42,846 nt of DNA, taken from Hadesarchaea archaeon (GTDB lineage Archaea; Hadarchaeota; Hadarchaeia; Hadarchaeales; Hadarchaeaceae). The translations under genes and the position numbers were made by a program. Shown here one piece after another: positions 15,189 to 23,432 of this stretch; the first letter of the stretch is position 1; each line of letters begins with the position of its first letter. Where the stretch lies: contig JAUWBN010000008.1 of assembly GCA_030601675.1 (NCBI GenBank), positions 1 through 42,846 of the forward strand, read 5' to 3'. Below the pieces are notes generated by a model. It was not told the DNA's origin and searched no databases. It saw nothing but the letters and a program-made list of their open reading frames with translations.

Positions 15189-15893
15189 GTGAGCCAAGCA
15201 ACTTCAAACCTGATGAACATGCGCTTCCGCTTTATTGCCGTGCTCCCGTTATTCTTGGCCTTGGTTGCGCTGATGATGGCAGGTGGTGCAGGTGGGTACC
15301 TCTTACTCCTCACGGTGGGGTTGGCGGCCGCGACGGCGCTTGTTGCGCTAGCCACGATTTTTCAGTACACGAGGCCTCCAGCTGAGGTCAGGCAGGTCCC
15401 CGTCGAGAATTTCTCCCTCTGGGCGGATGTCGGGGAGCCCGGGGCGGAGCTCCGCCGTCTCAGCTCCGGTGACCTCGAGGCGGCGGTGCGCATAGCTAAC
15501 GCTGACCTCGGTTCCCTCTCCTCCAACGCGGACCTCCTCAACGCCCGTATCTCCCTCCTTTTGGGCAGACCCGAGTTTGTGGAACTCACCCAGGAAAAAT
15601 TTGATGAGCAAACGGGACGCCTCTTGCAGAATCTCCGCACTGCGGTCGGAAAGTTGGGTACTGGGAAGGGGCTCTCCGCGGAAGTGTTGGATCTGATTGA
15701 GCGATGCGCTTCGCGGGCGGATCGAATCGCTAAAAAGCTCTACAGGTTCCAGCGGGGGAAACCGGAGGTTGTTCACATCTACGTGGAGCCCCTGCGTCGG
15801 GCGGCCGAAAAGCTTTCCCGCGACCTAAGGTTTTTTTCCACAAACGTTTCAGACTTTATGAAAGGCAGGTCGACCAAATCCGAAAGTTCTTAG
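15189..15893 (+). CDS. Membrane-anchored protein with helical C-terminal domain, unknown function
   Basis: 234 residues. Two hydrophobic helices near the N-terminus (FIAVLPLFLALVALMMAGG; GYLLLLTVGLAAATALVALA) are followed by a soluble, helical, charged region (about residues 75-234) rich in Arg, Leu and Glu. No catalytic motif is seen. GTG at 15189 is the longest start; ATGs at residues 9 and 11 are alternatives. It ends 10 bp before EF-1alpha on the same strand, so the two may be co-transcribed. Family not recognised. Confidence 0.7.
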   Translation: MSQATSNLMNMRFRFIAVLPLFLALVALMMAGGAGGYLLLLTVGLAAATALVALATIFQYTRPPAEVRQVPVENFSLWADVGEPGAELRRLSSGDLEAAVRIANADLGSLSSNADLLNARISLLLGRPEFVELTQEKFDEQTGRLLQNLRTAVGKLGTGKGLSAEVLDLIERCASRADRIAKKLYRFQRGKPEVVHIYVEPLRRAAEKLSRDLRFFSTNVSDFMKGRSTKSESS

Positions 15894-15903
15894 GAGAGAC
15901 CCC

Positions 15904-17148
15904 ATGGCGAAGCCACACATCAACTTGGTATTTATCGGCCACGTTGACCACGGAAAGTCCACCCTCATCGGCAGACTTCTCGTCGAGCTCGGTGTGATTT
16001 CGGAGAAGGAACTGAGCGAGGAGGCGGGGAGCTTCAAGTTCGCTTGGGTGATGGATCGTGAGAAAGAGGAGCGCGAGCGCGGGCTGACGATTGATGTCGC
16101 CTACCGGAAGCTCGAGACTTCCAAGAATTACATCACGATAATCGACGCTCCAGGGCACCGGGACTTCGTCAAGAACATGATCACCGGTGCGAGTCAGGCT
16201 GATACGGCGGTGCTCGTGGTCGCGGCGGACGACGGCATCATGCCCCAGACCAGGGAGCACGCGGCGCTCGCCTTCACTCTTGGTGTGGGGCAGCTCGTGG
16301 TGACGATAAACAAGATGGACCTCGTGGGTTATGATGAGGCGGCCTACAACAAATTGAGGGACGATTTGGTCGCGCTGCTGGGCGGCATAGGCTATCGCAA
16401 CGCAAGCGAGTTCTTTTACGTGCCGATCTCCGCCTTCCACGGCGAAAACATAACGAAGACCAGCTCGAAAATGCCGTGGTACAAGGGACCGACCGCGCTT
16501 GGGGCGCTGGAGACGTTTACGGAGCCGGAGAAGCCGATCGACAAGCCCCTTCGAATTCCCGTGCAGGATGTCTTTTCGGTCACGGGCGTTGGGACCGTAC
16601 CCATAGGACGGGTTGAAACTGGTGTGTTAAAGGTCGGCGACAGCATCGTGTTCGAGCCCCTCGGGAAGAGCGGTGAGGTCCGCTCGATCGAAATGCACCA
16701 CGAACCAATGCAGCGGGCCGTGCCCGGGGACAACATAGGCTTCAACGTCCGCGGCGTTTCAAAAGCCGATGTGAGGCGGGGAGACGTCGCTGGGCACCCC
16801 GACAAGCCACCCACGGTCGCGAGCGAGTTCACGGCAAAGATCATCGTGCTCGCGGTGCCCACCGAGCTCACCCCGGGTTTCGCGCCGTTATTCCATTGTC
16901 ACGCCGCGCACGTGTCCGGGAGGTTCGAGGAAATCCTCCAGAAGATTGACCCGCGCACGGGGGCAGTTGTGGAGGAAAAACCAAGCGCTCTGCGAAAGGG
17001 CGATGCAGCCCTCGTCCGCGTTGTGCTGAACAAACCCATCGTGATCGAACGCGCCAGCGAGATTCCCGAGCTGAGCAGGTTCGCGGTTCGCCACGGGGGG
17101 CAGACGATTGCGGCGGGGATGTGTGTCGACTTGGTACCGGCGAAGTAA
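15904..17148 (+). CDS. tuf: Translation elongation factor 1-alpha (aEF1A)
   Basis: GTPase that delivers aminoacyl-tRNA to the ribosome. G1 GHVDHGKST, G2 RERGLTIDVAY, G3 DAPGHRDFVKNMITGASQAD (shown in part), G4 TINKMD and G5 PISAFHG are intact. Domain 2 (VQDVFSVTGVGTVPIGRVETG) and domain 3 (HVSGRFEEI, RFAVRHGGQTIAAG) follow. 414 residues is slightly short for archaea and contains the MPQTREHA form of the post-G3 loop. ATG at 15904 has GGAG about 8 nt upstream. The TAA stop lies inside a palindromic element (17144-17163). Confidence 0.96.
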   Translation: MAKPHINLVFIGHVDHGKSTLIGRLLVELGVISEKELSEEAGSFKFAWVMDREKEERERGLTIDVAYRKLETSKNYITIIDAPGHRDFVKNMITGASQADTAVLVVAADDGIMPQTREHAALAFTLGVGQLVVTINKMDLVGYDEAAYNKLRDDLVALLGGIGYRNASEFFYVPISAFHGENITKTSSKMPWYKGPTALGALETFTEPEKPIDKPLRIPVQDVFSVTGVGTVPIGRVETGVLKVGDSIVFEPLGKSGEVRSIEMHHEPMQRAVPGDNIGFNVRGVSKADVRRGDVAGHPDKPPTVASEFTAKIIVLAVPTELTPGFAPLFHCHAAHVSGRFEEILQKIDPRTGAVVEEKPSALRKGDAALVRVVLNKPIVIERASEIPELSRFAVRHGGQTIAAGMCVDLVPAK

Positions 17149-17163
17149 ACAGGGGTGTTTACT
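17144..17163 (+). promoter_or_regulatory. Palindrome AGTAAACA-GGGG-TGTTTACT after EF-1alpha
   Basis: Perfect 8-bp inverted repeat with a GGGG centre. It includes the EF-1alpha stop TAA (17146-17148) and lies 10 bp from the end of convergent nadE. The core ACAGGGGTGT is shared with the elements at 21264-21302 and 25819-25834. It could be an mRNA hairpin, an operator or a terminator-like structure; the sequence does not decide. Confidence 0.7.
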
Positions 17164-17173
17164 GTCTGAACAC

Positions 17174-17986
17174 CTAAAGCTCCGGAATCTCGGCCATGCT
17201 GAGCTTGTGAACCATTCGCCGTTCTCGCCCGATGAAGCGATTTACATCCTCAATCTTCACGCCAGCCGCATCAGCTATTGAATCCGGCTCCAAACCGAGG
17301 TCGAGCCCGGCGTAGATTGCGTCGAGCTTTTCATAGGGGAGGCCGAGTTCTCTTTCGTCGATCTGTCCCCGCCAGAGACCGGCCGATGGCACCTTCTCGA
17401 TTATCCGTTTTGGTACATTCAGGTGTGCGGCGAGCTGTCTAACCTGCGTCTTGTAAAGGCAGCCAAGCGGCATTAGATCGACCGCGCCATCCCCATGCTT
17501 GGTGAAATAGCCCGCGCGGAGTTCGCTCCGGTTGCCGCTCCCAACCACGAGGCGGTTGAGGAGATTTGCGTAATAGTAGAGAATCGTCATTCGCACTCGG
17601 GGTTTGATGTTGGCAGCCGGGATGCGTGCCCCGGCCCTGAAATCGGATAGGTTTTGGCGGATCCCTAATACCGCCGGCGTGATGTCGACCACCCTAAATC
17701 TTATGCCTAACCTGTTCGCGACATCGCGCGCGTCGGCAACATCTCGAGGATCCGTAACTCCCGCCTCGGGCATGCTGACCCCTAACACATCGATTTTGCC
17801 CAAGGCCTTCTTGCACAGGGTGGCCACCACAGATGAGTCCATTCCCCCGCTGAGCCCGATCACCGCACCCTCGGCCCTCGCTTCCCTGATTTTTCGCTTG
17901 ATGAATGCGACGAGCTTGCGCTCCACGACCGGGAGATTTATCTTGAGTGAGCGTTTGATTAACTTCGCGGTGTCCTTTTTGGTCAT
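17174..17986 (-). CDS. nadE: NAD+ synthase (ammonia-dependent type)
   Basis: Adenylates and amidates nicotinate adenine dinucleotide to NAD+. The ATP pyrophosphatase loop SGGMDSSVVATL, the GSGNRSELRAGYFTKHGDGAVDLMPL segment (in part) and the KVPSAGLWRGQIDE segment are diagnostic. No glutaminase domain is present, so ammonia is the nitrogen donor. ATG at 17986 is chosen with AGGTGG 5 nt upstream; GTG at 17995 adds three residues. It is the last gene of the minus-strand aromatic operon, directly behind pheA, an unusual home for a NAD gene. Confidence 0.94.
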   Translation of the reverse strand: MTKKDTAKLIKRSLKINLPVVERKLVAFIKRKIREARAEGAVIGLSGGMDSSVVATLCKKALGKIDVLGVSMPEAGVTDPRDVADARDVANRLGIRFRVVDITPAVLGIRQNLSDFRAGARIPAANIKPRVRMTILYYYANLLNRLVVGSGNRSELRAGYFTKHGDGAVDLMPLGCLYKTQVRQLAAHLNVPKRIIEKVPSAGLWRGQIDERELGLPYEKLDAIYAGLDLGLEPDSIADAAGVKIEDVNRFIGRERRMVHKLSMAEIPEL

Positions 17987-17995
17987 CCGTGCCAC

Positions 17996-18817
17996 CTAGT
18001 ATCGCTTCGGGTATGAGCCGAGCACCTTGAGCATTGCCGTCTTCGGCTTTACGCTGTTGAGTGCTTCGTTGACCTTCGGATCCTCGCGGTGTCCCTCGAA
18101 GTCGATGAAGAATAGATAATCGCCGAGCGCCTTCTTCGACGGGCGGGACTCGATCTTCGTCAAGTTTATGTTACGAACTGCGAACTCGCCCAGGATCTCG
18201 TGGAGGAAACCTGGTCTGTCTTGGGCGGTGTAAAACATGATCGAAGTCTTGTCACAGCCGGTGGGTTTGCTGTCTTCCTTCGCGAGGCAGAAGAAGCGGG
18301 TGATGTTAAGCTCGCCCGACTGGATATCCTCACTAAGCACCTTCAGCCCGTAGATGTCCGCGAGCGCCTTTGGCCCGACCGCCGCCATGTGGGGCTGCTT
18401 GCGCTTGCCAACCTGCTCCGCGGCTTTGGCGGTACTCGTCATCTCGGTGAGTTCCGCTTTTGGTAGGTTCTTTCGCAAGAACTCGCGGCTCTGGGCCAGC
18501 GCTTGAGAATGGGAGAGCACCTGGGTGATCTCCCCGAGCTTCGCTCCCGGCACCCCGAGCAAGGAGTGCGAGATCGGGACGACGACTTCGGCTTGGACTT
18601 TGACATCGATCCACGCGAGCGCATCGAGCGCCTCCCCCACGGAACCCTCCCGCAAGCTCTCGATAGGGATGACGCCCACCTGAACGTCGCCGCGCGCCAC
18701 GGCTTCAGCGACATTCGTGATCATGGGGTAGGGCACCACCTCAATTTTCTCCCCGAACTGGGAGCGCGCGGCCAGCTCGGCGTACGTGCCCCTAGGCCCG
18801 AGGACCCCCACCTTCAT
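17996..18817 (-). CDS. pheA: Prephenate dehydratase
   Basis: Converts prephenate to phenylpyruvate for phenylalanine synthesis. The N-terminal catalytic domain has GPRGTYAELAA, VIPIESLREGSVGEALD and TEMTSTAKAAEQV (with the catalytic threonine in TSTA); a C-terminal ACT domain begins about residue 190 with DRPGFLHEILGEFAVRNINLTKIESRPSKK (shown here in part: FAVRNINLTKIESRP), the usual phenylalanine-feedback site. The start overlaps the tyrA stop by 4 bp (ATGA). 273 residues is normal. Confidence 0.94.
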   Translation of the reverse strand: MKVGVLGPRGTYAELAARSQFGEKIEVVPYPMITNVAEAVARGDVQVGVIPIESLREGSVGEALDALAWIDVKVQAEVVVPISHSLLGVPGAKLGEITQVLSHSQALAQSREFLRKNLPKAELTEMTSTAKAAEQVGKRKQPHMAAVGPKALADIYGLKVLSEDIQSGELNITRFFCLAKEDSKPTGCDKTSIMFYTAQDRPGFLHEILGEFAVRNINLTKIESRPSKKALGDYLFFIDFEGHREDPKVNEALNSVKPKTAMLKVLGSYPKRY

Positions 18818-19674
18818 GTTTTATCACCCTCAAATCGTTCATACACTCTTTTGTAGGCATTTTTGACTTCAGCCGATTTCCATGGGGCTAGGGCCTCCTT
18901 AAAAATCGCCTTGACGCTTTTTGCATCGCCCGCAGAGAATGCGACGTCCAGCGAGCGGCAGGCCTCAAGGAGCGAGCTCCGCACGACCCGCGCGTATCGG
19001 TTGTGCACCTGAAGCTCGCCGTAGAGCTCAGGGTTTCCCGCGAGCACGGCTTTAGCCAGATCGAGTAAGGTCGCGAACATCGGGGTACGGAGCTTCTCCG
19101 CTCGTTTAACGTCCTTCATCGACTTGAGCGCGTCGAGGTAGGCCAGGAGCACGAAGTGAGTCATACACTGAATTATCGCCATCAAATGGTCGTGGTCCTC
19201 CGCTTCCATCTCAGTGACCCGCGCCCCAAGCTCGAGCAGGCGGCGCTTGAGCGCGGCGTAGCGTTTACCGGGCTTCACGGGCACCGCCACGAAATTCTTC
19301 CCCTTGACGCTCGTCGCCCCCGGGCCGAAGAGCGGGTGGAGCGATACGAGCTCGATTTTTGCTTCTATGGTTTGCATGGCCTCGATGACATCGCTCTTCA
19401 CCGAGGCGACATCGGCTAGTAGCGCCCCCCGCTGCACCTGCCAAGCGAGCGATTTGATGGCTTCAGGAGTTTTGGAGATCGGCACGGCGACCAGCACGAG
19501 TTCGGCTTCCGCGGCAGCCTCGGCGACCGATCTGGAGCTCACGCCGAATTCCCTAGCCACCCGCTCGGCCTTGGCGGCGCTGGCGTCCGCGACCACCACC
19601 TCGCCCAAGTTCTGCTTTGCGAAGCCGACCAACCATTGCCCCATCGCGCCCGCGCCGATGACAGCGACCTTCAC
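18814..19674 (-). CDS. tyrA: Prephenate dehydrogenase
   Basis: Oxidatively decarboxylates prephenate to 4-hydroxyphenylpyruvate for tyrosine. Rossmann GAGAMGQWLVGF at the N-terminus, then VPISKTPEAI, ADVASVKSDVIEAM, SLHPLFGPGA and QCMTHFVLLAYLDAL match the TyrA family. About 286 residues, with no fused chorismate mutase. It lies 5 bp after aroE and overlaps pheA by 4 bp. Confidence 0.93.
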   Translation of the reverse strand: MKVAVIGAGAMGQWLVGFAKQNLGEVVVADASAAKAERVAREFGVSSRSVAEAAAEAELVLVAVPISKTPEAIKSLAWQVQRGALLADVASVKSDVIEAMQTIEAKIELVSLHPLFGPGATSVKGKNFVAVPVKPGKRYAALKRRLLELGARVTEMEAEDHDHLMAIIQCMTHFVLLAYLDALKSMKDVKRAEKLRTPMFATLLDLAKAVLAGNPELYGELQVHNRYARVVRSSLLEACRSLDVAFSAGDAKSVKAIFKEALAPWKSAEVKNAYKRVYERFEGDKT

Positions 19675-19679
19675 TTACC

Positions 19680-20531
19680 TTACCCCCTCAACTCCCGTTT
19701 CGCTGCAGCTTCCATAATTTTAATGGGCGCCCGCTTGCCCGTCCAGATCTCGAACGCCAGCGCACCTTGGTGCACGAGCATGCCGAGCCCATCGATGGTC
19801 CGCCCCCCCGCCCGCCTCGCCTCTCGCAGCAGCTTCGTCCGGAGGGGCCCGTAGACGATATCGTAGACGACGAGCCCGCGATGCATCATGCTCGCACTCA
19901 CGAGGGTTTGGTCGGCCTTGGGGGACATACCTACCGATGTGGCGTTGATGAGGACATCTATATTTTTCAAGGCCCCGGTGAGTTCGGCGCGGTTTAGGGA
20001 AGCTACTTCCACCTCTATCCCCAGCTTTTGTTCGATCGTCGACGCTAATGCTTTTGCCCTCGAGACGGTGCGGTTAGCAATAGTGAGCCTCGCGCCTGTC
20101 TTGGATAGGGAGAACGCGATGGCGCGGGCAGCCCCTCCTGCGCCCAAGAGCACCACTTCCTTTTCCCTGACGGAACCAACTTTTTCCTCGAGCGCTCGGA
20201 GGGCGCCCTCCCCGTCGGTGTTGAACCCTATGAGTTTCCCCCGATCGTTCTTGACCGTGTTGACCGCACCTACTAGGCTCGCGGACTCATCGAGCTCATC
20301 GAGTAGACCGACGATGCCGATTTTGTGGGGGGTGGTGATGTTGAAACCTGCTATGTTCAGCGCCCTAATACCTCCGATGGCGTCGGTCAGAAATTGCTTG
20401 GGCACGCGGAGCGCCACGTAGGCACAGTTGAGCCCAAGAGCTCGGAAGGCGGCGTTGTGCATGGGCGGCGAGAGGCTTTGCTCAACTGGGTCGCCTATCA
20501 GCGCGAAGAGTTTGAGCTTTGCTGATTTCAT
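19680..20531 (-). CDS. aroE: Shikimate dehydrogenase
   Basis: Reduces 3-dehydroshikimate to shikimate with NADPH. Seen: GDPVEQSLSPPMHNAAF (substrate binding), GFNITTPHK (catalytic lysine), NTDGEGALRAL, GAGGAARAIAFSL (dinucleotide binding), NATSVGM, and DIVYGPLRTKLLREAR. 283 residues. The ATG overlaps the aroD stop by 4 bp (ATGA), so translation is coupled. Confidence 0.95.
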   Translation of the reverse strand: MKSAKLKLFALIGDPVEQSLSPPMHNAAFRALGLNCAYVALRVPKQFLTDAIGGIRALNIAGFNITTPHKIGIVGLLDELDESASLVGAVNTVKNDRGKLIGFNTDGEGALRALEEKVGSVREKEVVLLGAGGAARAIAFSLSKTGARLTIANRTVSRAKALASTIEQKLGIEVEVASLNRAELTGALKNIDVLINATSVGMSPKADQTLVSASMMHRGLVVYDIVYGPLRTKLLREARRAGGRTIDGLGMLVHQGALAFEIWTGKRAPIKIMEAAAKRELRG

Positions 20532-21259
20532 GGTCGTTTTTCCTCTGGGATTAACTCGTTTAGCAGGCGTTTCATCGTTGCGACATCAAACTGCCCAGGC
20601 GCGGTCGCTTTACCAGCAGCTGCGTAGACTATGGGCGAGCCGAATACTGGCGCAGCGATACGCGTTATCTTGCCCGCGTCACCCATCGCGAAGGCTATGA
20701 TAGGCATTGCTACCTCGTCCTGCACTTGGGCTAGGAAATCGAGAATGCGGAGCGCATCCTCCGTACCCTCAGCAAAAGTCACGATCTTCACGAGGTCGCA
20801 CCCAGCCCCCACCAAACGCTTTGCCATGTCAGTTAGCACCTCGATGGAGGGTGTTAGGGAAAAATCGTGGTGAGTCATCAACACAGCCACACCGGATTTC
20901 TTGGCTTGCGACACCACCCGCTCGCGCAGGGGCTCGGGGGTCGAGAGTTCGATGTCGACGCAGGAAACTCCTTGTGTAATGCCCTGGAGCAGCACCTCGA
21001 TGCGTTTATTTTCATCTCCTCTGAAGCCGCCTCCCTCTCGCTTCGGGCGGTTCGTCAGGATCACCGGCACTTTGACGGGCAGCAGTTTCTCCCAGCCGGC
21101 GGAATCGTGTAGTCCGTCGATGCGAAGCTCGATCAAATCAGCGCCTTGATTGATTGCCCTAGCTACACCTGCGCGCATTGTTTCGATATCTTGGCCGATT
21201 ACCGCACCACAGACGGCAGGCGTTCGCACTTCATGCTTGCCGAGTTTAAGCGTTCCCAC
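20528..21259 (-). CDS. aroD: 3-dehydroquinate dehydratase, type I
   Basis: Dehydrates 3-dehydroquinate to 3-dehydroshikimate through a Schiff-base lysine. Motifs: DLIELRIDGL, VILTNRPKREGG, VDIELSTPE, LMTHHDFSLTPS (catalytic histidine), LVKIVTFAEG (Schiff-base lysine) and MGDAGKITRIAAPVFGSPIVYAA (in part). GTG at 21259; a GGGGTG sequence 8 nt upstream could serve as SD and is part of a palindromic element pair. The 40-bp gap before it is the only sizeable gap inside this operon. Confidence 0.95.
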   Translation of the reverse strand: MGTLKLGKHEVRTPAVCGAVIGQDIETMRAGVARAINQGADLIELRIDGLHDSAGWEKLLPVKVPVILTNRPKREGGGFRGDENKRIEVLLQGITQGVSCVDIELSTPEPLRERVVSQAKKSGVAVLMTHHDFSLTPSIEVLTDMAKRLVGAGCDLVKIVTFAEGTEDALRILDFLAQVQDEVAMPIIAFAMGDAGKITRIAAPVFGSPIVYAAAGKATAPGQFDVATMKRLLNELIPEEKRP

Positions 21260-21263
21260 AGAG

Positions 21264-21302
21264 TTTACACCCCTGTTAATTAGTTGACACCCCTGTCAAC
21301 TA
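21264..21302 (-). promoter_or_regulatory. Two phased palindromes with core ACA-GGGG-TGT before aroD
   Basis: Element A at 21264-21279 (TTAACA-GGGG-TGTAAA on the minus strand, one mismatch in symmetry). Element B at 21281-21302 has perfect 9-bp arms TAGTTGACA / TGTCAACTA around GGGG and includes the stop of the DHQ synthase gene. Their centres are 20 bp apart, two helical turns. The core GGGGTG of element A sits at SD distance from the aroD GTG. Confidence 0.75.
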
Positions 21303-22415
21303 CCTCTCGACGACTGTTTCTTCTACCTTGACGCCGAAGTGTCGCCCGGCCCGCTCGATGTGCAGGAGCACCTCATCGCCGGGCTTGAGCTTCGCCACCG
21401 AGATCGGTTTTCCCTCTTCATCGACTAAGTTTATCGTCTCAGCATTTTGGAGCAGCGTTTTGAATTTTTCTCCCTCGAGTTCGGTCTCGACAAGCAACAG
21501 CGGGCGGCGCTCTATCTTCACTCGCCCCACCACTCCTGTGTGAGCTTCACCCTTAGCGTTGACAATCAGCACCTCATCTCCAGCCCCGAGCTCCGACATG
21601 TATTTCGTCTTCTCCCCGGGCAATCGGATGTAAGCGTGCACCGCTCCGGCGTTCACGCGGAAGGGCCTGGACTCGACGAACTCGCTTGGCAGCGTCTCGG
21701 AGTGCACGAGGAACATGCCCCCCGCTTGGCTCCCCACGAGCATCCCCTCACCCATAGTCATTAGGGAGGTTGTGTCCACGCAGGCCCGGTCGCCCATGCC
21801 CACGGGTCGAACCTCGGTCACCTTTGCCGGGACGAGCTCAAGTTTTTCCGCTGTGAGCTGCTCGAAGGTTTCATACACTTTTCGAATCTCCTTCGCGCCC
21901 TGCTCTCTCGCATCAAGCAGTACACCCGCCACCCCAACCTCGAGGGTTTCAACCGCGACCTTCGCCTCACTTGCATCCTTCACCCCAGCTAGAACCCGGA
22001 CCTCGGCACGCTGAAGTTCTGCGATCAAGTTCTCGAGCGGGATGACCCTCCAATCGGGCGTCACCGCGATGAGGAAGTCGGCAGCCTTCCCCACCCTGAC
22101 TGCCGCGCGCTCGAGTTCCTTGCTTGATATCTCCACGAGTGCGGCGACTTTCTTTCCCTGCTCGCGTAGTTTCTCAATCTGTTTGAGCGCCCGCCCTACT
22201 TCGTCCACGCTTCCGGCGCTCAGTACCACCACGCTCACACCCGGGGCCGGCTCGCTCGCCGCGACGGAGATCGTCCCCAGCTTCAGCACTTCTTGAACAT
22301 CTTCAGGCTTAACTAGGACTGCATTTGCGCTGGCTTCGATGGCAGCTTGGGCAAAGGACTTTCGTTTTTCCCAAGGTTCTTCCCAGTCGGCCCTGACCCA
22401 CAGCAACTTTTGCAA
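21300..22415 (-). CDS. aroB': 3-dehydroquinate synthase II (archaeal, ADH to DHQ)
   Basis: Oxidatively deaminates and cyclises 2-amino-3,7-dideoxyheptulosonate to 3-dehydroquinate with NAD+, replacing bacterial AroB. Family signs: N-terminal LLWVRADWEEPWEKRKSF (in part), VTEVRPVGMGDRACVDT, GEGMLVGSQAGGMFLVHSE (in part), RVNAGAVHAYI, the KTKYMSELGAGDEVLIV segment and IERRPLLLVE. 371 residues. It follows ADH synthase by 6 bp and supplies the substrate for aroD. Confidence 0.94.
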   Translation of the reverse strand: MQKLLWVRADWEEPWEKRKSFAQAAIEASANAVLVKPEDVQEVLKLGTISVAASEPAPGVSVVVLSAGSVDEVGRALKQIEKLREQGKKVAALVEISSKELERAAVRVGKAADFLIAVTPDWRVIPLENLIAELQRAEVRVLAGVKDASEAKVAVETLEVGVAGVLLDAREQGAKEIRKVYETFEQLTAEKLELVPAKVTEVRPVGMGDRACVDTTSLMTMGEGMLVGSQAGGMFLVHSETLPSEFVESRPFRVNAGAVHAYIRLPGEKTKYMSELGAGDEVLIVNAKGEAHTGVVGRVKIERRPLLLVETELEGEKFKTLLQNAETINLVDEEGKPISVAKLKPGDEVLLHIERAGRHFGVKVEETVVER

Positions 22416-22421
22416 TTTCGT

Positions 22422-23222
22422 TCACCGTTTCAGCTCGCGCATCGCCCGATCGACCGAGCCCCTTCCGTGCACGATCCGCGTTAGTGCCCGGGTCATGGCG
22501 GTGGGATTTCGATGCTGGAAGACGTTGCGCCCTATCGAGACTCCTATCGCACCCGCCTTGATCGCCTCGTCCGCCATCTTGAGCACGTCCCGTGGGGTCG
22601 CCATCTTTGGGCCACCAGCGATTACCACCGGCACGGGGCAGCCCCGAACGATCTTTCGGAAGGTGTTGATGTTTCCAGTGTAGACGGTCTTGATTATATC
22701 GGCTCCCAGTTCTGCCCCGACTCGTGCCGCGTGAGCAACTAACTCCGGGTCGTGTCGGTTTTTTATCTTGGGCCCGCGTGGGTACATCATCGCAAAGAGT
22801 GGCAAGCCCCACGCTGCGCAAATCTCAGCAGTGTCGCCAAGCGCTTGGAGTTGTTCCGGCTCGTTCGCCGCTCCCACGTTCACGTGCACCGAGACGGCGT
22901 CCGCACCCAAGCTAATAGCCTCTTCCACGGTGGCCACGGGGACCTTGCTGTGGGGGTCCGGTCCCAGCGAGGTGCTCCCGGAGAGGTGAATGATCAGCCC
23001 GATGTCCTTCCCGTACCCTCGATGCCCCGCGCGAACGATGCCCTTGTGAAGCACTACGGCGTTGGCTCCACCATCAGAAATCTTGTTTATAATCGAAGCC
23101 ATGTCTTCGAGGCCGGCGATTGGTCCCATGCTCAGCCCGTGATCCATGGGTACGATCACCGTCCGCCTCGTTTTTCGGTCGATTATTCGCTCAAGCCTGA
23201 TACGCTTTCCCACCTCAGACAA
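22422..23222 (-). CDS. aroA': 2-amino-3,7-dideoxy-D-threo-hept-6-ulosonate (ADH) synthase
   Basis: Class I aldolase-like enzyme that starts the archaeal aromatic pathway from 6-deoxy-5-ketofructose phosphate and aspartate semialdehyde. Motifs: [19 protein letters not shown] (in part), [52 protein letters not shown] (Schiff-base lysine), VVIAGGPK and [14 protein letters not shown] at 23222 with GGAGGTG 6-7 nt upstream. It is the first gene of a seven-gene minus operon ending at nadE; a TATA-like box is at 23257-23266. The symbol follows common archaeal usage and is not the EPSP synthase gene. Confidence 0.93.
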   Translation of the reverse strand: MSEVGKRIRLERIIDRKTRRTVIVPMDHGLSMGPIAGLEDMASIINKISDGGANAVVLHKGIVRAGHRGYGKDIGLIIHLSGSTSLGPDPHSKVPVATVEEAISLGADAVSVHVNVGAANEPEQLQALGDTAEICAAWGLPLFAMMYPRGPKIKNRHDPELVAHAARVGAELGADIIKTVYTGNINTFRKIVRGCPVPVVIAGGPKMATPRDVLKMADEAIKAGAIGVSIGRNVFQHRNPTAMTRALTRIVHGRGSVDRAMRELKR

Positions 23223-23256
23223 TTACACCACCTCCGTGTGAGATATGCTGCACCCA

Positions 23257-23266
23257 CATTAAAAAG
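23257..23266 (-). promoter_or_regulatory. TATA-like box of the ADH synthase operon
   Basis: CTTTTTAATG on the minus strand, about 35-44 nt upstream of the TTG start at 23222, leaving room for a short leader that contains the SD. Confidence 0.5.
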
Positions 23267-23298
23267 TGTGCCAGAAGGTGTGAATTTATTTGGAGTCT

Positions 23299-23363
23299 GG
23301 GCATGGCTACTTTAGCAATAAAGGCAACCATCGCCATTGCAGCTTGTGACATTTGCCATGCCC
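23299..23363. other. Nested inverted repeat between the divergent aro operons
   Basis: Perfect 9-bp arms GGGCATGGC (23299-23307) and GCCATGCCC (23355-23363) enclose a second pair, GCAAT-AAA-GGC (23315-23325) with GCC-ATTGC (23333-23340). It lies between the two TATA-like boxes and outside both predicted mRNAs. It may be an operator, a small structured RNA gene or part of a short reading frame. The rest of 23223-23432 holds only the two promoters. Confidence 0.5.
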
Positions 23364-23394
23364 TTCACCAGTTACTCCTCCTCGCATCAAACTC

Positions 23395-23403
23395 TATATT
23401 AAA
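23395..23403 (+). promoter_or_regulatory. TATA-like box of the aroA operon
   Basis: TATATTAAA, about 30-38 nt before the ATG at 23433, suggesting a very short or leaderless aroA transcript. Confidence 0.55.
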
Positions 23404-23432
23404 CCTTTCGGAGATTGTGTAGCGGGAACCTC

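Noticed and set aside
23302-23422. A 39-codon plus-strand frame starting MATLAIKATIAIAACDICHA upstream of aroA
   Set aside because: It has a weak GGAG before the ATG, but the product is low-complexity, contains no Phe, Tyr or Trp run that would make it an attenuator peptide, and it spans the inverted repeat and the aroA TATA-like box. Kept only as a possibility within the inverted-repeat observation.
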